Shown here in pieces: positions 1-10,005 of a stretch of 36,504 nt of DNA (the first letter of the stretch is position 1; the number at the start of each line of letters is the position of its first letter). The stretch covers positions 1,928,910 to 1,965,413 of the forward strand of contig MNCI01033474.1 in assembly GCA_015680685.1 (NCBI GenBank). The letters run 5' to 3'. Made by a program: the position numbers and the translations under genes. Below the pieces are notes generated by a model. It had not been told where the DNA came from. It saw only the letters and a list, made by a program, of their open reading frames with translations, and searched no databases. Source of the stretch: Gnetum montanum. Taxonomy: Eukaryota > Streptophyta > Gnetopsida > Gnetales > Gnetaceae.

Positions 1-640
1 ATGGAAGACCATTAAGAGTTGGCAACTCATGGAATTCATACTAAAGAAAAATTTTGAGAAGACATCCTTCCATCATAAACCATCAAGAAGATGAAATTTC
101 TCAAACAAGGAAATCAAGAGGTAAGATATTTTTATGTTCAATTTTATAAAACTTTGATAATGGCTAATGTTCATTGGACTAAGTATAATCAAGCTTCTAA
201 CTTTATTAGTGGATTAAGGATGCAATATCAGTAAGAATTAGCATTCTAGGATCATGATACTCTTGATGAAGCATATAATCTTCCTCTTAAGAATGAAATA
301 AAAATTATAAGATTTGGCTTAAAGAATGACAAAGATCACAAGAAAAGGGAATATAATGGCATACATTACAAGTCAAAGAAATCATCCAAGGAGGATGGTG
401 AAGATCAACCAAAGAAGAAGAAAAAGGATTTTACTTATCCTAGAAAAGGAAGAAGAAGGGAACGATCTCCAAGAGGTAAAGATCATGGCAAAGATATATA
501 TTATAATTTTAGTAGATTAGGTCATAAATAATGGAAATTCACAATGCTAAAGAAGAATGCCTATAGGATTAAGAAAATTCAAACCATGCAAGAGGATGAA
601 CTTGAATGTTTAAAAAAGGTATGTGAACATGATCCTTTGC
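1..640 (+). pseudogene. Element A: Ty3/gypsy gag relic
   Basis: Conceptual translation with stops and frameshifts gives a retrotransposon gag core. A segment around 140-310 reads like the gag helix region: an aromatic YFYVQFYK stretch, then FISGLR, then TLDEAYNLPLK. A very basic K/R-rich linker follows (about 330-490), then a zinc-knuckle remnant at 499-540. The knuckle keeps the CX2CX4HX4C spacing and its histidine (523-525), but all three cysteine codons have become tat, ttt and ttc, and a stop lies inside it. Gag would form the RNA-packaging particle. The frame enters from beyond the left edge, so the start is unseen. It is followed directly by the protease relic. Non-functional. Family assignment is fairly secure; the exact lineage is not. 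Confidence 0.75.
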
Positions 641-689
641 ATATTGTTGAATAAAGTGAATTGAATAGTTTTACTTTTTTTGGATAAGT

Positions 690-1240
690 TAGTGCTAATG
701 AGGATGTTATAAGTAAGATTTTATTTAAAACCCATTGTGATGTTAATGGTTATTCATTAAGTATTCTCATTGATGATCTTGCACAAGAAAATGTGATTGT
801 TTCCAACGTGATAAAGTTATTATGATTATCTACAATCCCTTATCTTAAACCATACAAAGTGCATTAATTAATGAAGAATCATTATAAGTTAAGGAACACT
901 ACCTTATCGATTATTCCATTGGAATTTTTCATGATCAAATTATTTGTGATGTAGTGCCTATTGATTACTCAAATCTCATATTTGGTAGACCATGGAATTA
1001 TGATAACAAGGATGTTTTTGATGGTGAAAATAATAGTTGATTTGTAAGGCAAGAAAATAATAATTTTAGATTGTTGTCCACTATTGTTGATAGTAAGTTT
1101 GATAATTTAAATTCTTCATTGATGCTTCCTAGATGTAAGGAGATTGTACGGATGAATGATATTTGTGATGATGAAATTTTCTTTGATGCTGAAGAGGATG
1201 CATTTGATATAGATGCTATCACTAACTACATTGATTGTAT
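690..1240 (+). pseudogene. Element A: retropepsin-like aspartic protease relic
   Basis: This continues the gag relic in the usual gag-protease order. About 765-800 encodes LIDDLAQENVIVS, in the position of the catalytic LIDSGAS-type motif of plant gypsy proteases; D is kept but the following SGA is lost. About 200 bases on, 981-995 encodes FGRPW, the hallmark second motif, followed by YDNKDVFDG. A Glu/Asp-rich stretch follows (about 1150-1230). Several stops and at least one frameshift make it dead. Its role would have been cleavage of the Gag-Pol polyprotein. No reverse transcriptase or integrase follows before element B interrupts at 1577, so A probably suffered a large internal deletion. 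Confidence 0.75.
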
Positions 1241-1571
1241 GTGAACAAAGTTGATTTTTCCACTATTAAATACTAGATGTTGATGATGGTAGTATTTTTA
1301 TTGAAGCTTTTGGATGCTTCTATAAGTTGTAGGATAAATTTTGTATTATCAAAGGGATGCTAGAAGAATAAGAAAGATTCATTGATAGCAGATGGAGAAA
1401 CTTCATTGTTATTTATGGATAGGACAAGGAAGCTTACTTTATGGATTGATGTTAACAATTATTTTTCCAAAATCTTATGTCACTTTTATGTAATTTTGAG
1501 TCATCATGACGATGCAAGGGAAGCATTAGAAGGAGATACTAAAATAAAGGATGAAATGATGGGACATGAGA
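1241..1571 (+). other. Degenerate tail of element A before the B insertion
   Basis: No domain is recognisable. A 72-codon open stretch (1382-1600) has no family signature and runs into the LTR of B, so I do not call it a gene. The sequence should continue at 15369 once B is removed. Confidence 0.5.
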
Positions 1572-1576
1572 ACAAG
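1572..1576. repeat. Left target-site duplication of element B
   Basis: ACAAG lies immediately before the left LTR. It matches ATAAG at 15364-15368 in 4 of 5 bases, the single difference being a C/T transition. The LTR edges were chosen because LTR1 begins TG and ends CA there and the flanks then pair. Confidence 0.6.
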
Positions 1577-2116
1577 TGTCATGTCCCCATTCCCAAATGA
1601 TGCTACTACATAACAAATATGGTATCGTAACAAGACCTAAAAGGATAGTTGTAATTAAGACTCAAAAGGGCATGTTGTAATAATGGATGTGTCTCTTGAG
1701 GTAATCTTTAGGGGTTTGACCTAAGGCATTTATACCTAGGCATAGAGGTTGTGCCAAGCATGGGTGGTAGATCCAACATAGGAAAGTCACAGGAGTTGGA
1801 TGAAGCAATATAGAAAATGAACTAGCCATCCCTTCTGGCTGGTAATAGGCCTAACTATGGTGGTAGTGCTAGATTGCCTCTGAGGGATAGATGCTGAAGG
1901 AAGAAAAACCTAAGGAACAATCTCAGAGCATGATCCAAATACTCTATTTCAAATTAATAAAGCATTATTTTCTTTCTCTTTCTACACTTTTTCTCCTTTA
2001 CACATGATGTAAAATGTTACATATATTTGATGTTTGGTATATTTTCTTCTTACACATAATGTCTAAAATAATGTATATTTCACATTTTCCACAACAACCA
2101 AGAATGGGATGTCACA
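1577..2116 (+). repeat. Element B 5' LTR
   Basis: It starts TGTCATGTCCCC and ends GGGATGTCACA. It aligns over its whole length with 14791-15363, sharing blocks such as CCCCATTCCCAAATGATG, GGGGTTTGACCTAAGGC and AAGCATGGGTGGTAG. A conserved AATAAA at 1956-1961 (15196-15201 in the partner) is a likely polyadenylation signal. The right copy carries extra sequence near its start, for example around 14832-14860. Confidence 0.85.
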
Positions 2117-2118
2117 AT

Positions 2119-2130
2119 TAGTATTGGAGC
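2119..2130 (+). other. Element B primer binding site, decayed
   Basis: TAGTATTGGAGC starts two bases after the LTR. It matches 9 of 12 positions of TGGTATCAGAGC, the initiator-methionine tRNA primer site common in plant LTR elements. Position and partial match support the call. Confidence 0.55.
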
Positions 2131-3119
2131 AAACCATGACCCAAGGGCCATTCAGAACCATGGACCGACTACAATGTGAACCTAATGATGAACCATGAAA
2201 CTAGGAAATAGGAAAAGTCATTGATAAAATGCACCAAATGTAAGCTAGTAGATACCATTTCATTGATTTCATGAACAATGGATTAACCATCTACAAAAGA
2301 CATAGATTCCACCAACCAATAAAATTATTTCATGGATATCATTGACCAACACCTCATCAATATTTATTAATTACAAAATATGTCAGTAAGGGAAGGATAA
2401 ATTGGTTCATGTGACTCTTACCCATATTAATATTATAAATATTAATTAATTAAGGTCATTGTTAAGTTTCTCCTAACAAGTGAATAACCATGACCTGAAT
2501 TGATCTTATGTTATTGAAACTCATTATCCTAAGTAACTTAGAGTTGTTTATAAGTCATCATGTCTTCCATACATTAACTTGCTAATGTCATTTTTGTAGA
2601 ATAAACTATTTGGACCTTACAAAATCTTGAAAAGTTCAACTTCATTTTTGAACCCTAAGATTATGTCTAATGATGGTACTCACTGAGATGATTTCAACGA
2701 TATAAATGTTGTCTTAATCAAACTTGTGATTTGAAAGATATTGATGTTTAAAGTTTTTCATTTTACATGCATTAAATAATACTAAATTATTAAATTATTA
2801 TTATTATTTTAAAAATAATGATAGTAATTTTAAAAAAATATTAAAANCCAATAGTAGGCCATGGAATAGGAACTTGCAGGCTATGCAAGACTTGCAAGGG
2901 CTTCTGCCCCCCAAATGCAAGCCCTACAAGGGTCATGCCAATCATGTCCTTCCTATGCTACTGCTTTGTCCACTGATGCCTAATGCTTTGCCATGATGTT
3001 GCTCTTGTCACTATTCCACTATTGTGCATTGCTTACTGCCATTGCTCGGTCCACTACTTCATCGTGCTTCTATGTTGCTCTACCACACATGCTTGTTATC
3101 TTTTATGCACACTGCATCT
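2131..3119 (+). other. Element B internal region, no gene seen
   Basis: AT-rich sequence with no recognisable gag. One ambiguous base (n) is at 2847 after an A/T-only tract. From about 2860 the composition becomes GC-richer, with reiterated TGCAAGG- and CCTACAAGGG-like words. Confidence 0.5.
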
Positions 3120-3450
3120 TACAATGTTTTCATTCTGCTGCACCCCTAGTGCTCTACTAACACTAATGACACCATGGGTCATAAGCATCCTTGGCACTCC
3201 ACAAACACTAACAACGCCATGGATCATAGGCATTCCTAACACTCTGCAAAAACGATTAACACCATGGATCATAGGCATCCTTGGTGCTCTCCAAAGATTG
3301 TTAGCATTGTGGATCATAGGCACCCTTGGTGCTTCACAAATATTATCAATGTTATGAATCAAGTCACATGTTGTGCTTTACAAACATCATCGGCACCAAT
3401 GATCATAGGTTCTCCCAACATCCTCTAGTGTCACTAATTATAGGCATAGC
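3120..3450 (+). repeat. 45-bp minisatellite
   Basis: The word CACCATGGATCATAGG and variants begin at 3170, 3215, 3260, 3305 and 3350, an exact 45-bp step, with a sixth degenerate unit at 3394 and a short trace near 3432. Because 45 is a multiple of three, one frame reads through as a 15-residue repeat (PWIIGILGALQ-like). I attribute that open frame to the repeat and not to a protein. Confidence 0.85.
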
Positions 3451-4611
3451 GTAGCCTCCTTGAGTGGACTACATTGGTCCTTGTAAGGACCACATAGACC
3501 CTTGTGTTGGATGTGTGGACCTTGTTTTGGACCCTGCAAGCCCTCAGAAGGGTCATGCAAGCTATAAGGAGGGTTGTGCAAGACTTGGGAAGGGCTGCAT
3601 GAGCCCTAAAAAAGGAATCACGTAGCGAAGGCTAGCTACCCAACATAGCCATTGTCGACATGCATTGTCATTTCCTTAGTTCTTCCTACCCATTGCTACC
3701 ACTACGCTACCTTTCCACCTTCCGTATCTCACCTACCACTATCCTCATTCACATTTGTTGCCTTGTCATTGTTTCTACCTTTGCCTAGTGATAGGAAAAT
3801 TTTCTGTCAATAAATGAAAAATTTGAAGGTTCCATCAATTGATGGAAAATTGAAATTTCCATCCATTGGAAAGTTAAATTAAATTAGAAATTCAAGAAAT
3901 AAATTTGAAAAACATAATTTAGAACATTGACAGCATGTGAGATAAAAATTTGTAATTAAGTGTGTTTGTTATGGAGTAGTATTGGGATGGATGACCTCTT
4001 GGGAAGTCTTGTTTTTCATGACAAATGTCTTAAGATTCTAGAAGCCACGACTTTTGATTTTAGAAGCCATTTTTAGCAAATGAAGAGCCATTTCTCATAG
4101 ATTTCAAGTTTCTAAACTCAATGGTGAAGTCAGATCCATTGTAAGAAATCCCAAAAATTAGTTTTTTCTCACCCCTTACTTGACATAGTGCATCAACACC
4201 ATCAAACCTTAATTTTAGCAAAACTTCAGTATATGATGTCCTTTTTCAACATTTGAATAGTTGTTTCCAACATTTTTCATCCTTCTAAAATCAATGGTGA
4301 AGTTAGATTTATGATATTGATACCTAATAATTCAATGATATGATAAATTGTGCCTAATGAATTTCATATTCTTTGGACCTTAAGATCTCTATGGCATGAC
4401 ATTAGTTACAATGTTGGAGTTAGTGTCTTAAGGGGTGTAGAAAGTCTATTAAGATTTTTATAATTTCATTAAATATTACTTAGACTAGATAATGAAGCTA
4501 AATATTACCAAAAATAGGTAAGAGGATGTATATCAATTTTCTTTATAATCAAATCATATAGTTGAACAACATGGAGACTTGTAATCTCATTTTAACAAGG
4601 TGTAGCATACT
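3451..4611 (+). other. Element B internal region, no gene seen
   Basis: 3451-3800 is moderately GC-rich with short reiterated words. After 3800 it is AT-rich with a small inverted motif (CCATCAATTGATGG, 3831-3844). No coding similarity was recognised on either strand. Confidence 0.4.
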
Positions 4612-5745
4612 TATAAAGAGAAATGATCTAGAGGAGAATTCAAGAATAAGAATGAAAATTACAACATAAGACATGCTTGCAGGATCCTTAGCAAGTGAGA
4701 AACAACATCTGTTATGTCCACCATGGGCCTTGGATTGGCATGAACATTGATGTCTATGCATCTTAGTAGAATTACAAGATTTGGATGTTGATGTTTTATG
4801 CCTACAGGAAGTCTTTCCATGGGAGTTTCTACACCAATTCCAAAAATACTTGAAAAAGATAGGATATAGAGGTACTTATAAGAAAAATGTTCTTATGAAA
4901 ATTCTCCATTTGAGCCATACAGATTAGCTTATTGCAAAAAATCACAACATGGATGGTTGTGCAATCTTATATAAAGAAAACAAGTTTCAATTAGTACAAA
5001 TTTTTGAATGGAGTTTAGAAAATATGATTTTTGAAATTCTAGAACTTTAAGTAATGGAAAGAAAAGAATAGTTAAGTTTTTTAAAAAGTCACATAGCTTT
5101 GGTAGTAATTCTAAGAACCCATCTATCAAGAAGATGTATATGTGTGATTAACACACATTTAACATGTTCAAATGTTAGACTGTGTCAAGAAGCATATTTG
5201 ATTAAGCAAATAGAAGAATATTTAAAGAATAATTTATTCCTAAGTTATAATGATCTAGTTCCATTTATTCTTTGTGAAGACTTCAATGCAAAACTTTAAG
5301 TAGTATCTATCAATTCTTCAAATATGAAAATGTAAAGGAATCATTGGAAGATGAACCTAATCTGAAGAAGATGTTTTCATCAATTCAACATGCAATTCCA
5401 TTGGCTAGTGCATATTATACTTACTTCAAATCTTTAATAGATAAATCATATTCTAGAATTTAGGAACAAATGATATTGATGGATAATACTCATTAAGAAC
5501 CATAGTTTAACAATTACTCTACTATGATTAATGAAGATGGATCAACAACATTCTTCATTAAGACCCTAGATTATATTTGGTATGATGTTTGATTCTTCAA
5601 AGTTACCTAATTACTAGAGTTAATTTCTAAAGAAGAAGTTGAGAAGAGCCAAGATCAAGCCTTGCCATCTTGAACAATACCATCTGATCATATACCACTT
5701 ATGATAGAATTACAATTCCTTCCAACAATTCATAAGGTTGATCAA
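4612..5745 (+). pseudogene. CCR4/nocturnin/Angel-type EEP deadenylase domain, retrocopy
   Basis: Two frames joined by one frameshift near 5300 give almost a whole endonuclease/exonuclease/phosphatase domain of the mRNA poly(A)-shortening type. In order: LLCPPWALDWHEH (about 4709-4747), DVLCLQEV (about 4785-4808; E is the metal-binding Glu), MDGCAILYKENKFQLV (4949-4996), CVINTHL (about 5144-5160), FILCEDFNA (about 5264-5290; normally GDxN, here ED), LASAYYTYF (about 5400), TLDYIWYD (about 5563-5586) and PSDHIPLM (about 5680-5703), which carries the catalytic Asp-His pair. About ten in-frame stops. The PPWALDWHEH, DGCAI and TLDYIWY motifs fit CCR4-family deadenylases better than LINE endonucleases, which share the fold. 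No intron-like gap is visible, suggesting a processed copy. It ends where element C inserted; a few more residues may lie at 14364-14395. Confidence 0.8.
5741..5745. repeat. Left target-site duplication of element C
   Basis: ATCAA immediately before the LTR, identical to 14359-14363. Confidence 0.85.
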
Positions 5746-6552
5746 TGATGAGTTATCATTTTACTGGTCGTGATATCGCATACTTGATATCACGTATGCG
5801 ATATCACGTATGCGATATCGAAGCTTGTCTCCTCATCTATAAATAATAGGTAGACGAATCTGGTAGGCAGTTTTTGAGTTATTAAGTTTATGTTTTCAGT
5901 TTTTCTTTTCAACGCTTCTCTCCCAGTGTATGCCCGCAGTGTGGTGATTGTAATTGTACGGCATCCTTATTCGAGTATGACGTACTTGGACATGCACATG
6001 ACCAAAAATGAAGATCGATATTACTTCATCATTGCACCATGCACTTAGCTTATTTATTTATTTATTATTTACTACTTTCCTAGTTAATATCTCTCTACCC
6101 TTATCTCCTAGTAACACGAAATGAGTATGACTTAATCATGAGCATTTAAGTGTGACTACTTGGTAACCTAGTAGCGTACCTAGGCCATGCACTTGGTAAT
6201 TCCAGTGGTAGTCATGCACGAGGTCCAAGATGTGTATAGATGATTAAGGAATGGATGCTCATCACACTTAGGCTATTTTAGACTCTCTCTCACCCTCTCT
6301 CTCCTAACTTAGTTAATATTATTTCCCAGCATACCCAGGAGTAGCATTAGTGTAGGAACACATCATACATCTCACCTTGGACTAAACCATATGTGACAAA
6401 GTGAATACTAGTCTAGGTGGGATGATAGCGAATTACAATCTACGAGTAACTGTCTGGATACCACAACTAGCCCGTCTACGGAGTTTGACCGGATTGCACA
6501 TGAAACACTCATATTCGTATGGTTGAGTGTAGGGGTACCTCGCCACTCATCA
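5746..6552 (+). repeat. Element C 5' LTR
   Basis: Starts TGATGAGTTATCATTTT and ends CCACTCATCA. It aligns end to end with 13525-14358. The U3 carries a GATATC array and TATA box (5772-5846). A run of ATTT repeats (about 6051-6066) and a CTCTCTCAC-rich block (about 6285-6305) are shared with the partner. It keeps many CpG sites that the 3' copy has lost. Confidence 0.92.
5772..5846 (+). promoter_or_regulatory. Element C U3 promoter: 14-bp phased GATATC array plus TATA box
   Basis: GATATC begins at 5772, 5786, 5800 and 5814, an exact 14-bp step. The two middle units are identical (GATATCACGTATGC), and unit plus flank is palindromic (GCATACGTGATATC is its reverse complement). TATAAATAA follows at 5838-5846, 24 bp from the start of the last repeat. 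The architecture suggests a transcription-factor array just upstream of the core promoter; the factor is unknown. Confidence 0.8.
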
Positions 6553-6553
6553 T

Positions 6554-6574
6554 TGGCACCATTGTCGGGGATGG
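6554..6574 (+). other. Element C primer binding site (tRNA-Asp type)
   Basis: TGGCACCATTGTCGGGGAT begins one base after the LTR. It resembles TGGCGCCGTTGCCGGGGAT, the complement of the plant tRNA-Asp 3' end used by Athila-like elements, with three differences that are all C-to-T or G-to-A changes. This fixes the transcription direction as plus. Confidence 0.8.
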
Positions 6575-6693
6575 TGCTAGTTATCTAGATTAGTTATATC
6601 ATACAAGGTCATTGTATAGGAATTAACGATATATCTTTTAGGAATAAATAATAACAAAAAGTCACATAGAAATTCACACATAATTTCACAACC

Positions 6694-8679
6694 ATGCCTC
6701 TCCTACAAGACTACAATAATGCCACATCTAGTGAGGCAATTCATTGGAGAACCAATGAATTATATGAAAATGAAGATTGGAGTGCACAATCTGAGGTGTG
6801 GGTTTCTTATAAACATAAACGAAGGTAGCATCATCCCAATGCATGAAATCATAACTTACTTGATGACGATGAACCCCTAATGGCTACTACAAGCCTAACG
6901 CAAATACAAGAGGTTGTTTGAATCTCCCGTAGGCATTGTAAAGAGAGCCGCCTACCCAGGCTCAATTTAAACAACTTTCCCAATTTCTTAGGAGGCTATG
7001 ACTTAGATCCACAACAACATTTACAAGCCTTCTACGATGCTTGTGCATGGAACAACATTGATAATAGTTGGAAAAAACTCAAGCTCTTTCCTATGACACT
7101 TGTTGGCCAAGAAAAAGTATGGTATAGATTGTTAAAACCAAATTCAATATGATGTTGGTCAACAATGGTAGAGCTCTTTAATGAAAGATATCAAACCTAC
7201 ACGAGAGTGTTAGCCTTGAGGAAATAAATCCAAGAGTGGAAACAAGCACAACATTAACCCTTGGACATGGCCTTAGAAAGATATTATGCACTATTAAACA
7301 ACTGCCCAGGCCATGAGTTCTCCAAGGAAATGCTAATGTACCATATCATTGATGGGCTTCGTGATGAAACAAGAGAGACCCTAGGAATGTATGCCCAAGG
7401 TCAACTATACAAACTACAAATCCATCAATTCCATGAGTTTATTAAGGGGGTAGAAAAAGAAGAAAGAGAAATGGCTAAATGGGAGATTGTTGAAAAACAT
7501 CAATAGGACCAAAATCTCAACTTAACAGAGGTCCATAATCATAAAAAGGGGAAATCAACCGATCTCAAGAAGGAAGAACCATCTTTTCCAGCACAACAAT
7601 CATTAGAAGAAATCAAGGAAAAGATCAATAAGATGCTAGAATGAATGCATAAAAAGTGTGGAGAATATATCAATATAATTGGAGATAGAGTTTTGACAAC
7701 TCGAGAAGCAAGACAAAATATCATTAGATAATCTAAAAGAACGGATGAGGAAAATAAGAGCTCAACTGCCAATCACACGTATGAATGCAACATTTTCCTG
7801 TACGATCACCCCAAGGGCCAATGCCCCATCTTGTTACATTTATATGAGCATTGGGGAAGCACATTACATCCAGAGTTTGTACAGAGATATTGTGTTCGAT
7901 CATAGTGGCAACAATCCCAGTCATGGGGGAAACCATGCCTAAACTAGAGACACCCTTTGTATCATCTAAATCTAAATGCTTATCTAGTTCAAAATCCTAT
8001 TTCCCCAATAGGATCAATATACTCTATCTTGCTGCTTTACCATTCTCCTTAATACTCCCAGCCCATGTCCTTAGCACAACCACTGCCTTGTGTACCTTAC
8101 ACTTCTTCAAAATTTCAACATTCTCATCCTTTCCCTCCTTCTACATCACCACCAACTATTCCTAAAGTGTTTGCACCGTAGCAACAACCCACAAAAATTA
8201 CTTGTGCTACTATTTACAACAACACTGAGAAACCTTAGCACCATTGAAGGCATCCCTTGTTTAGACATGATTGAAGGAAGGGACAACATAGTTCCAAGGC
8301 CACTGCATTCTCCAACTCAGCACAAGTCCAACACTGTTGTGCATCCTTCTCTTCAAACCCAATGCCTCGTGTCACTTCATCAAGGCCACTAATTAACACT
8401 CCAACAACCATATGGCCCAATGAATATAGCCATGGAGGGCAACATCCCAATCCTTTCATACCATCTTACGGTCTCAAGTATCATAGTGGGTCAACTCTTT
8501 ACCCAAAGACCACATCTTATAAATTTCCCCACTATGCTTACTATAGTCAAGTGTGTGAACCCCAATGGGGTAAGTATGACCAAGTTTCAATATTTCCAAC
8601 ATTCAAGGATCCTCATCTTTCAACTATTAATCCTTGCCATGCTCAACTATTTAGTTATGTGGGATATCCCCCATTTTAA
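6694..8679 (+). pseudogene. Element C gag, single frame with 16 stops and no frameshift
   Basis: From the ATG at 6694 to the TAA at 8677 a single frame of 661 codons can be read. It is broken by 16 stops (6826, 6844, 6919, 7150, 7225, 7255, 7504, 7642, 7729, 7903, 7945, 8050, 8179, 8236, 8245, 8272) but no frameshift. Residues about 90-270 are a retrotransposon gag core (Retrotrans_gag type): LNNFPNFLGGYDLDPQQHL, FPMTLVGQEKVWYRLL, a W-x-x-M-VELFNERY stretch, LDMALERYYALLNNCPGHEF and YHIIDGLRDETRETL. A charged helical part follows (about 7400-7740), then a Pro/Ser/Thr/Tyr-rich tail ending VGYPPF. No zinc knuckle or protease is visible. Gag would assemble the particle. The tail after residue 420 is assigned only because the frame stays unshifted. 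Confidence 0.8.
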
Positions 8680-9299
8680 TAACAAGCAGAATTAATAAAT
8701 ATTTTTCATTTTCTTTAATTTTACAACTTTTTGTTTTCTAGTTTTTCAATCTCGTTTTTGTTACTTTTTTTGTTGTTTTTTGTTTTTTTTTTGTCTTTTT
8801 GTCTTTTTATAAGTAATCTCATCTACAAATAAAATTCTCATGTGGCTCGTTGGTTGAGGTGTGTTCTATGTTATCGAGTCTCAAGTGATCAATTATTTGG
8901 ACAGTGAGCCCATTACACCCATTCATCCATTCTACAAATAAGAGGTTATGTCGAGGGTATAATGATATTCTTGACATTCTTAAAACTTAAAAATTAATTT
9001 TGTGTTCATTGTACCCAAAATGAATAAGGATGGATAGGGTTGGTGACGTCTATGAGAGTTATTACACAATGTGGTTGTACTAAGATCCTTGTAGATCTAA
9101 TGCAAAATGGGAGTAAGAGTAACCAAAAGAAACTCAAAAATCCAATGCTGTTCTAGGGGGTTCCATTGGAAAGACATGCACCCATGCCTGAAGTTTGGCA
9201 GCTTCTCTAGATTTAGCAATTGAAAAAGAAATAAAGGAAGTGCCACAAAGCAAAAATCACTCCTCCCTTGAACAAAATGCCAAGTGATCATACACTTTG
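8680..9299 (+). other. Element C spacer with T-rich tract, no gene seen
   Basis: A run of T with scattered G and C occupies about 8745-8810. The rest has no coding signal. A 105-codon minus-strand frame (9097-9414) has no family signature and is treated as chance. Confidence 0.5.
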
Positions 9300-9960
9300 T
9301 TGTTATGGTATTCTCATAGTTGCTCATCATGGGATGAAATAATGTGGTGTCAGTGATCAGAGGAATGGACTTGGTCCTGATCTTGGAACGATTGGTTAAT
9401 GACACATTAATCATGCTTTACACATAGGATTCAATGTGCCCTAGGTTAATTACCTCATGTCTCAATCTCTACAATCCTTTATATAGTCTGACTCATCTCA
9501 TTGTTCATGTAATTGTAGCTCGTGTCTTGTATAGTGTAGAATTATTACCTCATTCCAGTGATACTTACATGTGTGTATTTTGTGGAACCAGTGTGGATTA
9601 CATTTAACCCTTCAAGTGCCCACGAACATTTTTAAGTGTGGTTATGCAAGGGCATTATATGTTGGAACCTACTTTTGGGAGGATCCACTTGCATAATTTT
9701 TGTAATTTGCACTCATAACACATCTTCCACACACCATCTATTACCCTCAACATATTTTCAATGATATTCTTTCCCTTCTTACTATCCCTCTAAATTCCAA
9801 TGTTCCTTTGAACCATCACATGGCCTTTTTCACTCCCTGACCACCTGAGGTCCTTATTCATTAATTCCACCCACACATAATTATTCGTGCCTTCAAGAAC
9901 TACTTAAATTACCTTGGAACCCTTTAACACTTGTCCACATGTCCTTAGTTTCCATCATTC
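9300..9960 (+). repeat. Spacer segment repeated at 31490-32130
   Basis: By eye this aligns in the same orientation with about 31490-32130. Shared blocks include TATGGACTTGGTC / AATGGACTTGGTC, GATTACATTTAA / GATTTACATTTAA, and a GTGGTTATG-AAGGRCATT core followed by a GATCCACTT block. It is an old dispersed repeat and the function is unknown. A shared translated pattern (LHL...V...GY-R) hints that it may once have been coding, but too weakly to name. Confidence 0.55.
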
Positions 9961-10005
9961 ATTTCAGAAACATCTTCAAAATTCGGTATATTTTGTTGTG
10001 CCTTA

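Noticed and set aside
2847-2847. An ambiguous base n
   Set aside because: Most likely a sequencing or assembly uncertainty in an A-rich run, not biology.
4612-5745. Reading the EEP domain as a LINE endonuclease
   Set aside because: The fold family is the same, but PPWALDWHEH, DGCAI, NTHL, TLDYIWY and PSDHIPL are deadenylase-type motifs. No LINE reverse transcriptase or poly(A) tail follows.
5772-5846. A CRISPR-like or replication-origin iteron array
   Set aside because: Units are 14 bp with no unique spacers, sit in a U3 upstream of TATA and recur in both LTRs. This is plant retroelement promoter architecture.
9097-9414. A 105-codon minus-strand frame in element C
   Set aside because: No family signature, and opposite to the transcription direction of the element.
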